From NCBI GenBank assembly GCA_018697195.1, contig CM031878.1, positions 36,640,340 to 36,704,339 of the forward strand: a DNA stretch of 64,000 nt, written 5' to 3'. The notes under the pieces are model-generated. The model had not been told where the DNA came from and did no database searches. It saw only the letters and a list, made by a program, of their open reading frames with translations. Both the position numbers and the translations under genes were made by a program. Below, piece after piece: positions 1 through 11,352 of the stretch. The DNA comes from Certhia americana (lineage: Eukaryota > Chordata > Aves > Passeriformes > Certhiidae). Positions within the stretch are counted from its first letter, which is position 1. The number at the start of each line of letters is the position of its first letter.

Positions 1-657
1 AGACTAAAGTTGCTGTAAATATCATGGTGTACAGTTGTTGTACAAAAGTTTTGTTTTTTAAGAGCAGTAGTCATATAGATGCTGGGTGAGAAAAGGACCT
101 TTCTGGTCCATGCATTTCTGGTGTCTTGCAGAGACTGCCAAAATTACATTTGCATAAATTTTAGTCTACAACTAGTATTAAAGAAGATTCAACTGAAAGT
201 ATTTCCAAATATAAAAAACAAAGGGGATAAAATGGACTATGATTTATGGTGACATCTATTAAGCTTTTACAGAATATCGTATATGTATACTAGTTATCAA
301 CATAAAATGAACCGGTACTAATTGGGCAAAGCTGCCAACTCAGTCTTGTTATGAGTGTAACAACCTTCTTTAGGTCATATTCATTATACTGACATTGTAT
401 GTCAGACACTGAATAAAGTTCGTTCAGCCGTTTCTGCCGTTCTTCTTGTTTGCCCTATATGTATGTGTGCTGCCATCAGTGAAAGTTCATGTTTCAGCAA
501 AGACTGGGTCTGCATGCTTTGGGAAATGTATGTCTTGGGTATCTACCTAGTGGCCACTTCTCCAGCAACAGCGTGACTGTGGGAGGGCATCCTTTGATTG
601 AATCATGCCTGGTGTTTTCCTCATTCATGGAAACTGACTGGAACAAAATGTTCAGAG

Positions 658-713
658 CTCTTTCTTTCTCCCTTTCCTCTTCTTTTATTTCCCCTCTCTC
701 TTTCTGTCTTTCA
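658..713. repeat. CT-rich tract
   Basis: Intronic polypyrimidine stretch on the + strand ending in TCTTTCAG, which looks like a splice acceptor. No exon-like coding follows it. Confidence 0.7.
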
Positions 714-3584
714 GTTCCATGCCTCAAAAGGCTGTAACTGGGTTCATTATTGTGTGATAAATCAGTAGTAAATGTCTATGCATTTTGCTTCATTTGGGCA
801 GCTCCTGTTCCATAGTGACAGCTGGTTGGCTTAGCACACTATAATTATCAAGTCAAAACCAAGATGCTTTAGGTAGTGAAAGCATACTGGCAGAGACTGA
901 ATTTATCCTCAACCTCGTCATGGGCCACAGCTTTAAAGGATTCATCTGGTGGTGATTGTTCTGTCACTGTTGGTACTGGGGCTCTGACAGTTTGTTATTA
1001 CTCTGGACCCTGTGGAAAGCTGTTGTTATCCTAAAGGAGTATATGTCTTTGTTTTTCATTAGCTCCTGACATAATGTATAGTTAACTTTTGATCCATGTA
1101 TGTGTGTTCATTCTCTTTCTCTAAAATAAAATTTTATTGATATGTGGGAGGGGATTTATATTTGTTAGTGAGAATTTACAAAGTCCTTACTTGAACAGTC
1201 TGAAGGAACTCTTGCTGAAACCAAACAGACCAATGGGTTGATTGTCTGCAGTGGAACCAAGACACTCTGATGCTACTTTGAACACACCTCCATTTGACAG
1301 ACTGACCATGAACTGACTGAGGGACTGGTGCCTGGCTGTCCCCTAACTGTGGGGGCATACAGGGCAACGCCTATGATCCACCAAAGGTTGAGTGGTCCTG
1401 AGCTGCATGTTGTGCAGATCAGTTGCATGGAGCTGAACATAATGGAGGCTTTCTCTCCCTCACCAAATTTCTTTTAGCAGAGGTGTAGAATTCCTCCTTT
1501 TTTGTCTGAAATGTAGAGAAACATAATTTCACATAGCAGATAATGCAATCCAGAGCTCAAGCAAGTGACAGGAGATTTCTTGTATTCTTAGCTACATTTG
1601 TTAGCTAGGTGTATCAGTTTTCATGTTACATGAAAATAACATGCTGAACCAAGAGAGAAGAGAAAACCTGTGACTTTTCTTGCAAGAGAAATAACCTGGG
1701 CAAGTCCTCTCATTCCCTCTGACAAGTTACAGTTTTCTTTTCTCACTTTATTGTGGGGTAGTCTGGGTTTTCTATTAGGACAATTAGAATAGGCCCTCAT
1801 CTCACTGTTATCAAAAAAAGCCTTTAGTGTTCTCAAATCTGGCTGGGCTATAGTTTAGTGTGATTTACAGATAATGTCCAAATAGGAGTACCACTGTTTT
1901 CTTATGCAAAGCTCAATGCAAGGAGCGTGGTACAGTCTAATTTGCATCCTTCCCTAGGATTTGGGAAGGTTGTCAGACCCTGAAGAATGATAAATCACCC
2001 AAACTGTAGAAACTTCATGGCCTTTACGCATGAAATAATTTGTTTTGTATAAACATACACTTTATTACATTAGTCCTTTGGAGGATGCAGGGGAGAATAT
2101 TAAAGTCAGCAGAGGGAGGAGGTGATGTGTGATAAGTAATAAGATCTTTTCAAGCTTGAAAAATTTAAGCATGTTCTATGCTTGTGTGGAAACATAGTAA
2201 GATTTATTTTTTCCCAGCACATTTATAACACGACAAAAGAAGTCATCTTTTCTTTGCAATGTTTAAGGCCTTGATCCTTGAAAAAGCCCCAGCATGTTCA
2301 GTCTTGCAAACCCTTTTTGTTGACCTAAAAGTGAAATCTTGAAGGTCTGTTTGTTTGAAGGTACACTGTAATAATCTTCTGACTGCATTGTGGCTGCTGG
2401 AGAGGTATTACAGCCCAGTGGTAAAGATGAGTTTTCTGGGTGTGCCTTGCATGCGTGTTCTGCCAATTACATCATAACCACTGGAATTCTGAAACAGTAG
2501 CAGGACCAAGGGGAAAATGCCCTATGGGGACATAAGCCTCTGTGTATGGCATGTCCTAACAAAAAAGTGTGCCAGTCTGGCTGTGAAACAAAAGCAGATC
2601 AAATGCCTCACCATGGAAGAAGGCAGAAATGCTGAAGGACAGCAAGTCTGTGAAAGGGAATAGCTGCTTGTCCAGGTTAGTTCACCTTTCATTCTGCTTT
2701 GATCTTGTCTCCCATCACATGGGGCTTGGGCAGTATAATGCTAACCCCTACTCTGTCCCCATAGGACAGAGGGCAAACTGATATTCTTGCCATGTCAGTG
2801 TGTAGGAAGACTCAAGACATGTTTTTCCTTAATTCTGAAGAGTTTGTTTTTCAGTAAATAATATAGGGTGAGGAAGATTTTTTAATTTTGTTTGTTTGCA
2901 GTGTCCAGTGTCTTTGTGTGTCATTTGGGGGTCCTCCTCAGAAATGTCTAAACCCTTAACTTTTCTTTGTGCTTAAAGGCCACTTATGGCAAAATCCAGG
3001 AAAGAAGGAAGTATGTACAGAATCATTAGAGCAAATAATCATGTAGTAGAAAAGCCTTAGCTATGTGCCATTAAGGAAGCAGGCGGAGACTGAGCCTTGT
3101 GCTTAGGGGAAGGGTTTATTTCAATTGGCTAAAAGAAAAGAGAGCATAAGATAAAAATGCATTAAGGTTAGGGTTTCCTCACAGAAAGCCACATAGTGTG
3201 TTGCAGCCTGATAGAACTGTAAAAGTTGGGGAAAAAAATTAAGAAGAGGGTAAATAATTTGCTCAAAAGTGATCTTTAAGACTAGGTTCTATGCTACTAT
3301 GATGTTTTCTCTAATATTTCCTTTTTTTTCTGTGCTTAGTTAGCTGCAACAGGGCAGAACCACCCATATTAAATGGCTGATCAGATGCTTTGATGTCTTT
3401 CAGAAAGACAGTTCAGCAAAGGTAAAGATTGAGTATGTGCATAACTTTTAAAAGGGAAAAGAATTTCGACTGCGAGCCAAGCATATGGTTTATTCCTTCA
3501 CAAGCTTGAAAACTCTATTTGCTTTTCATATTTTGTTTTGAAAGGCCATCAGTAAAATCCATCTGTATTCCCTCATGCAGAGCT

Positions 3585-3628
3585 GTTACAGATAGGTAAG
3601 GCTTTATAAAGCCTTACCTATCAGTAAC
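3585..3628. repeat. 44 bp near-perfect palindrome
   Basis: The core 3591-3622 is a perfect 32 bp palindrome with no spacer: left arm GATAGGTAAGGCTTTA, right arm its exact complement. One A/A mismatch outwards, GTTAC (3585-3589) again pairs with GTAAC (3624-3628). It could form a cruciform in DNA or a tight hairpin in RNA. Confidence 0.95.
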
Positions 3629-4781
3629 AATAAAAAGCACTCCTTTGCGCTTGCTTGGGGTCCCTACATCTCTCATTACCACAACATAGAGCCACACAAT
3701 TATTTCCTTTTCCTTTTAAAATGAGAAGAGTGAAGGCAAAGCAGAGAAATTTGGATCAAAAGTAGTGCAATCTCTTTTGAATTTCACCTTTTTACCCATT
3801 TACTCTAAGCTTGAATATGGCTCATCTCTGGAGGTAGTTCCTTTCAGGTCCTAGTTCTCATACTGGCACACTGGGATGCTTTTCAAACTATTTTTATTTC
3901 TGAAAACAGAGATAGAAAAGAGTTAATATTTCGAAGACAGTTTATTAGCCCTTCCCCCTCTGCAAGTATGTCTGGAAGCATATATGAGAAATGTGGCATG
4001 GTATTCCCCCATCCATTGCCAAGCACTCCTATTTCTGTAATACAGAAGATTCCTAAAGATTAGCATAGCATGGAGGGAAAGGATTTCCAGGTCTAAATGG
4101 GAAGGGTGTTCTTGTTGAGATCATTGTCTCCAGTTAAGTCTGAAAGACAGACCAGATTTGCCACTATAAAATAATGCTAACAGGTCTTACACAGCATCTC
4201 ACACACAATAGCCTCTAACTTAGCCTCTAAGTTGTGTGATAATTAACCGTTTGGAAAAAGTGTATTGAGACTGTCATTTATAAATTAAGTGTATACATAT
4301 CTGCAAAGGCAGTGTTTTGTCAAAATTACAGCACAATTTTCTGCTTTAAGCTGATTTACCGTACTGTGCTGAAAAGTTTTAGTGGGAAGGAAGCCTACTA
4401 AATAGAAAATAAAAAGAATAAATAGAAAGAGAAATGCAGAGTGATTAATATATCCTACGTGCTCTGAAAACAGCCAGATTTAGCTTTCAGCTATTCTGAT
4501 ATACCCAATTGTTTTAGCATGTAAAAGATCTGTTTTAGGTTATTAGGGCTTGAAGGCCTTGTGCACATCAGTTTTAGTATGCATGGGTAAGTTCCTGTAC
4601 AGATAAACTATTGACATTATTTTTATTTTTTTGCATGAAGGGTGAATTAAGTTATTCAGACTCATGCATTTAAGACATTTTTGTGAGAATTTATTCTTAA
4701 GTAATGCTTGTTTGAGTACAAGGATGTAATCAAGTATGGCTATCTGTAGGCAAGTTGAGGGGATCTTGGCCAATTAAACCA

Positions 4782-4816
4782 AATAAACTACTGGTAAAAA
4801 AAAAAAAAAAAAAAAA
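4782..4816 (+). repeat. AATAAA followed by A21 run
   Basis: AATAAA (4782-4787) lies eight bases before an uninterrupted run of 21 A (4796-4816), the arrangement left by a copied polyadenylated transcript. I could not recognise any gene in the preceding few hundred bases. Processed copies are rare in birds, so chance is a real alternative. Confidence 0.5.
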
Positions 4817-5610
4817 GTAAAATGGCTCACCAGGAATCAAATATTAACCCGAAAAGAAACATTTGTGTTTCAGAAAGAGAAGAGCCATGCCAGCTACAAC
4901 AAAATGAGTTTTCAGTGACAAAATCTTATGCTCTGGAAAGGTGGGAAAGAGCTGGGCACCCTCCAAGGTGCTGCAGCACTGAATTACAAAAGGAAGCCTA
5001 ATTCTAACCCAGGAAAATAAAAATTCTGGATTTTAAATATATATCTTGTGAGGATTTAAACTGTAAGCAAAGCAACTGAAAGGTTAAGCTGCAGCAATCT
5101 CAGACTTATTTGATTTACCAGATGTAGCTCCAGACAAGTAGGAAGTGCCTGGGAATTATACCATTCCTGTGACAGTCACTTCTTTGTCTTTCATAAACAC
5201 CTCCAGTTCTTCCAAGACGATCTCTTCCTGTTCAGTCTGGCATTAAATCCTAAGGCATGGGACATGCCTTCCTTAAGGCCCATTTAGGGTCTAATGCCTG
5301 TGAGAAACCCGACAAATCACTGATGGCCACCCCAGGGATAACTGTTTAACAACTCTTGAATTATACTGTGATTTTTTCAAAGACACAAAACAAGACTCAA
5401 AGTGCTTCAGAAGCTGGACTTGCACAGGTAATGTGACAAGGCCCAAGCACCTTTCTGGCGTTCTTGTTCTGTGAATCCTCCCTACTTAGTTTTCCATAGC
5501 TGATACCAGAACTTCATTTAGAGCAGAGTACCTGAGGTACTGAGAGAAGATTTTCTGTTGGCTTACTTTACTTCTGTTGAAGAGGTGTGAGTTGATTATC
5601 AGCTATGGAC

Positions 5611-5704
5611 TATTATATATATATATGTATGTATAATGGTGTGTGTGTATATATATACACATACATCATGCACATTTATACACATATATATATAAGTAAA
5701 AAAA

Positions 5705-5754
<50 letters not shown>
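5611..5754. repeat. Compound AT/GT microsatellite
   Basis: Degenerate AT and GT/AC runs lead into a pure (GT)17 at 5707-5740 followed by (AT)7 at 5741-5754. The short open frames that cross it on both strands are low-complexity artefacts. Confidence 0.95.
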
Positions 5755-6822
5755 GAGAAAACATTGTTAGTTTGTACCTATAACAGCTGGGCATGAGCCT
5801 TAAATGAGCAATTGTTGCTGCAATATGGCAAAAATTAAATGGTAATAACACTACAAAAACGTTTATGTAGAATAATGAGTAATGGATGTTGTATGGGATA
5901 AATGCATCAAATAATCAAAAAGATACAACTGAGCTGACCTATTTCTGCATCCAGGCAAGGCTGACAGGTCAAAAGGCTGAAACAGAAGGATTGTTATTGG
6001 CTTATATTGCCATATCAGAGAGTAGATATCTCAATTAGCCAAAATTTCTATTCTGGAAATAGGTTGTAGAAACTGCAGACATGCTGCTATTGCATAATCT
6101 GATGGCAATCAGTCTAGACTTGCTGTGTTCTCTTTGTAGTGAATTTGTATCATTCTTCTGTGGGACTTCAGCAGAAACTTTTTTTTTTTTTTTGTGAGTG
6201 GTAAATGCTATACAAATTTAATACACTAGCTAAACAATCACGTGGCCATTTACACCTGTGTTTTTCTTACAAGATCTTAGAAATAGTTCAGTCCACAATT
6301 GCAATAGAAATACTGAGAAAAGGAATGAAGAGATTTGCAAAACATCTTTCTGTGGGACCTTGTGTCACAAGCAAAGTCTTTTTCTATGACTGCCTTTTAC
6401 TTATGCAGCTGTGGGTATGTTTTGTAATATCACCTTGCCTGGTTTATTGGCATCTGGAAGGTCCTCATTCTCTTCTCAGAGTCTTGGGACAACAAATTTC
6501 CACAGGACTGTCCCATGTGTACCACTAGCAAAATCCTGAACAGTGTCCTCAAAAGCAGACTCAGCAGATGATTTAAGTGGCGTGCAACACAAAAGGATCT
6601 TACAGTGCTGGTAGTTCACTGAGCAGTGATGCCTGTCAGCTGTTGTCTGTTTATGGTCCATCAGTGAGTCCATGTTTCAGTCTCATAAATGTCTTTCCAT
6701 AACTGTCCTTGCTTTTCGTATGAGGTAGATGGGAACACATTTGAAACCTACAACATTTGTGATATTGCAGTTGGGTGAGGTCTTCAAAATGAGACACTCA
6801 TATGCATACATAAAAATAGGTT

Positions 6823-6877
6823 TTAAATACTTACGTAAGTATGTAAGTATTAAATACATAAATACATAAGTATTTAA
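6823..6877. repeat. AT-rich inverted repeat with nested palindrome
   Basis: The outer arms TTAAATACTTA (6823-6833) and TAAGTATTTAA (6867-6877) are exact complements. Within it, 6827-6842 is a 16 bp perfect palindrome (ATACTTAC/GTAAGTAT). It lies directly before the polypyrimidine stretch that precedes the coding-like tract at 6894. Confidence 0.9.
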
Positions 6878-6893
6878 TTTTTATTCTTCTTAG

Positions 6894-7351
6894 GAAATAC
6901 AGCCTTAAAAGGAGTAGTGTAATCTATGGATGTGAAGAGATACAGGGAGCTGATTTTATACTTTTATCACAACCTTTTGGAGAGTGGCTTCCAGTTGGGA
7001 AAAATCAACTCAAACAACTTCTTTTGAAAGACGTTTAAAAATTTTCCAGAAAAAAATCAAGACAATGACTTGGAGAAACTGGAGAAAATGCTTTCCTGGA
7101 GGGAGAAACTTCTGTCTCTTTGCCTCATCAAGAAGGGCAAGAAAGGTGTTGATTATTTGTATTTAATACCAAACTTGAAAACACTGCTAAAACTATCAGA
7201 GAAAGTCCCTAAAGACGAAGGGAGGGAGATGCAAGCCAGACAAGTTAATGATTTAGAGACAGAGAAAAAGGCATGCATTTTTATTAATAATGAAATGATT
7301 ACACATGAAAACAAGTGGATAGTTCAGACTTACAAATCACGACTGGCATAG
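6894..7351 (+). other. Coding-like tract with one frameshift, unrecognised
   Basis: After an acceptor-like TTTTTATTCTTCTTAG (AG at 6892-6893) a frame stays open for 47 codons (6895-7035) and includes FILLSQPFGEWLPVGKNQ. It stops at 7036-7038. An overlapping frame one base on is open from 7028 to the stop at 7349-7351 and includes LEKLEKMLSWREKLLSL and a K/E-rich stretch that would be helical. The two readings join with a single shift near 7028-7035. I recognise no family. It may be a decayed exon or gene copy, but open frames of this size also arise by chance in AT-rich DNA, and the composition is what such DNA yields. Confidence 0.25.
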
Positions 7352-10300
7352 TCACTTTCTGGAGACAGTCTTCTGCCACGTACAAGTCATTTAGCTCCAT
7401 ATTATGCTCCATATAATTTAGAAGGTCAGCTTAGATGGTGTAATGGTCACATGTAGTGGTAAAATGTTAAGACCTATTGTTTGTGACACTTTCACTCTGT
7501 CACATTTTGGTTTTTAAATATGGGCCAAAAAAAATCTTAATAATTTATACTGCTGCATATCTTGCTGTCCCTGGCTGGATTCATTCTTGTCCAGCTCAAT
7601 GAATTCAATTGTGTTGAGGTGATTCTGAGTTGCCTGTTCTACTGAAACCCATTGCAGAATGTGGTGTGACCCTCTCTGTTCAGGCTCACCATCAAAGGTA
7701 GGTCACCTGGGGAGTGCAGTCCCACACCTGGAAATATGTATTGCATAATTTCCAGGGTGACATGCTGTCTGCTAGTGAGTGAAATACCTAAAGGTCAAAC
7801 TCTTTTGGTGAGATGCTTCTGAGACCATGAGATGAGAAGAGAGACTTTTCCTGCAGTTGTACTCCCTGTGGCCCTCTGGTTCCCTGAAGTCATCCATGGG
7901 AGCCCCCTGCTTCTAAGGTTATGGATTTGTGGGTATTATTTTAACGTAGCCTTTTTTCTGCATTTGCCCTTCTTTAATTTGTTTTGTCCTGCTTCATATT
8001 TTTTACTTAATTTCTCTCTGAAGTGTTTCAACTTAACCTGGCTTTTAGCTTAATGGAACATATTTTTTTTACAGTAATCAGTTAAGATTTAAAACCAGAG
8101 ATGATATGCTCCTAAAAGTAGAAATGGCAGGTCAAATGCAATTTCCATTTAGAATCAAAAGAAAAAAAATATATAGCTGTCATTTGAATGTTTGTATACC
8201 TTTTCTTGTGAGACAGTGGTATGAGATGACTTCTTAGTTTATGTCACCTCTTGGGCCAAATGCTGATTTGTTTCATCAACGTAAATCCAGGATAATCCCT
8301 TGGACTTTAACAGATATAATTTTCTTTATCCTGGTAGTTCCTAAAAGCACATTTTGACCTGTATTTTCCAGTTTATCTCCTGCTCAAGTGTCCTCCCAAT
8401 GAAGATGGCGTTATTATGGCTGGGGCCCTGAGTATGCTAAATGGATTTTTTTCCTTCGCTCATATATCTGTCACATCATATGTGTTTGATTTACTTACAT
8501 TGTTTTGCGTTTAATCTCTGCCCATTAAAGTCATACGTACTGTCATTTTTTATTTGTTTACTAACTCAGCACAGCTCAGAAAGATAACAGGAGTGGATAG
8601 AGCATAATAAGTTGCAAGTACATTCTGTGCAGACTTTTTCTGTGTCTTGCTGTGTTTCGGCTTTTACAGTGTAGTTTATGGAATGGATTGTTTATTCAAA
8701 TGTTTGGTTTATATAAGACTGTTTAACAGCAGCTGTAAGCGTACTACGGAGAACTATGGAATATGTTTCTTATTTATTTTTACTCTATTGTTTGTAAAGT
8801 CCTCCAGGAGCTTCACCAAAAAAACTCCTTTGTACTGCTAGGCCCAACATTGTCAGTATAATGGGCTCAAATGGAAGACCTACACAAAATTCAGACTATC
8901 TTCATCACTGAGTCTTTGGCAGCTGTGGGCAGAAAAAAAAGAAAAACTGTTTTTGCTACCTTTCCCCTCTAGGAAAGGAAGAGAGGCATCCTCCTGGCAA
9001 TACTAGTAAAGCAGAGGGAAAGAGAATTCTCCAAGAGGCAGGGTTGAATGGCGAGTTTTTTAGGGGATAGAGAGTAGTGCCTATTTGTTATCAAGCATTT
9101 TTAAAGCTCAGGCGATAAGATATGCCAAACTGTAGAGCCCGGGTGGCATGCCAGGGCAGCAGTCCTTCAGTTCTGCTGGTCTGCTTTGTGACCAGTATTA
9201 GCAAAGGCCGGCGATGCTGGTTAACTTGTGTCCATGGGGAAAAGATGTGTTTTCATTCAGGCCTATCTTGTGCTGACTGTATTTGAGCCTTCCTTGCAAA
9301 GCCAGTGCTGAAGAGGAAATGAAAATAAAAAGCAGCTTCTTACTGACCGTAGGGGACCTGCTGAGGTAGCAGGCCAAATAAAATATCACTATAACAAAAC
9401 TTAATTTTATGCTAAACCAATGTGTGACAAGAGTAAAAAATGTAGGTACCGTGCAGTCTCATTTCATGTGTACCTAATAGGATATGTAGCCTCTCCTGGA
9501 AGACTCAGCACTGGAAAAGGAGGCTGTGAATATTCCCCCTGCAGCTACTAGCTGCGGGGAAAGCAGCAAAGTCTGGTGAATCTGGTGGGCTGTGGAGAGA
9601 ATCCTGCCTTTCCTACTCTATGCACAGGGTACAGGGGGCATTCTGCATTCTGGCCAGGGGCCTTCTAGCAGGTGCCTGTTGGATTTGATGGAGATCTGTT
9701 CCTCGGGTGTGCTGCCCACCTCATGATGGCAGATGCATGGTGGATTGCACACTTGCTGAGCACCAGGTTTCCATCATGTCCACACACATGGATATGAAGT
9801 ATATTTACATGCAGCGCACTTGGGTTGGTTGCTGTAGGCTTAGGGTGTGGGACACATTTTCTTCTCTTGTAGACTGTGGTCTTTTTGTCCAAGTTCTGGT
9901 GACAAAAAAGGGACAGGCTGTGCCATTTCTTCCTACTGGTGTTATCATCTGCACTCCTCCTTTGGTCATGGAAGCAAGGTGTATTTTGTGTAAGTGGTCA
10001 CCTGGTTTGGAATATGCACGTGTGGCATGGTATGGAGACAGGTGTTGGTCTGCATCTGATTACGTCCTAAATTATTGGCAGGGTTCAGTCCTGGTCCCTA
10101 CAGTTGAGCAGCCAAGATGAGAGTTTCACCCTTGCAGAAGCCAGCCTGATGCCTGTGCACTGCTATTTAATTCACTGTGTTTAGAATTTAAGTTGCAAAT
10201 GGGCTTCTTCCAGGCAGGGTCAAATTTCAGTGTTTGCAAAGACAGCTAAGTGCACTGAGGTTAAAATCATCAGCAGATGCTGTCTGGATTGTACAGTTTC

Positions 10301-11139
10301 AGCAACACAAGCTGTCCACCCTATTGACAGCTAAACTGCCCTTAGAACTGCTTTATTTAGCTTAAACGTTGTAAATTGATAATGTAGTCTACAAAATTTA
10401 GTACAGTATTTTAAATATTAAAGATTTTAATGGAAGCTTTTGCTGAAAGGAGAATGTAAAATAAGTTTAAAAAAATGTTCATGGTCTTCAATGTTCGAAT
10501 CAATTGATTCTGGGCAGCAATTAAACTAAGGTTCTGTCCACTACGTGGACTAAACCTTTGTCTATATTCTGTTTCTTTTTCTTCAGATCAATACTGTAAA
10601 TCATTTTTGTAAGAACAAAATTTCTTATCTTATTGTATACATAGTTTGGCACAACATGGCAAAGCAGTAGTTTACTTACAAGTGGTAAATAAACCAGAGT
10701 GTTAAGTTGCATTTACTTGAAAGAGAACACATTTGGTTTTCTTGGCTTAAGTTAGTTTTAAAACATTTTGGATTTGGACAGGAGAGTTCTACTATTGCTA
10801 AATGTACAAAAGTAGAAAAGTTGTGAGAAAGGCTTGGTTTGTTTTCTGGTTCACTGTCTTTTTTTGAAAAGTAACATTGGCTCTTACGTATGCTCTGCAG
10901 CAGTCAACCTAACATGACGATAAATGGCCTGTTCCCAGGTGACTCTTAATTCTATGTCTTCTTATCCAGAGAATGCACTTCCTTCCAAATACAAATGTAT
11001 AAACTCAGTCTTTTTTCATAAAGTGGTAAAAAATGACATGTGGGCATTTTGATTCCTTCCTTTCTTTACAGGCAATCCTATCTCCATGTGGCTGTAAGCA
11101 CAGGCTCCATCTCATCCTGGACTTGCAGCTCCCTTCTGA

Positions 11140-11352
<213 letters not shown>

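Noticed and set aside
658..727. Acceptor-like CTTTCAG after a CT tract as the start of an exon
   Set aside because: The sequence that follows gives no Trk-like reading in any frame.
5605..5851. Open frames on both strands across the GT/AT repeat
   Set aside because: Low-complexity translation of a microsatellite.
9707..10120. 137-codon open frame on the + strand in the first intron
   Set aside because: No recognisable domain, no splice context, and the length is within what chance gives across six frames of 64 kb.
10488..10500. GTTCGAATC resembling a tRNA B box
   Set aside because: There is no matching A box, acceptor stem or anticodon arm around it.
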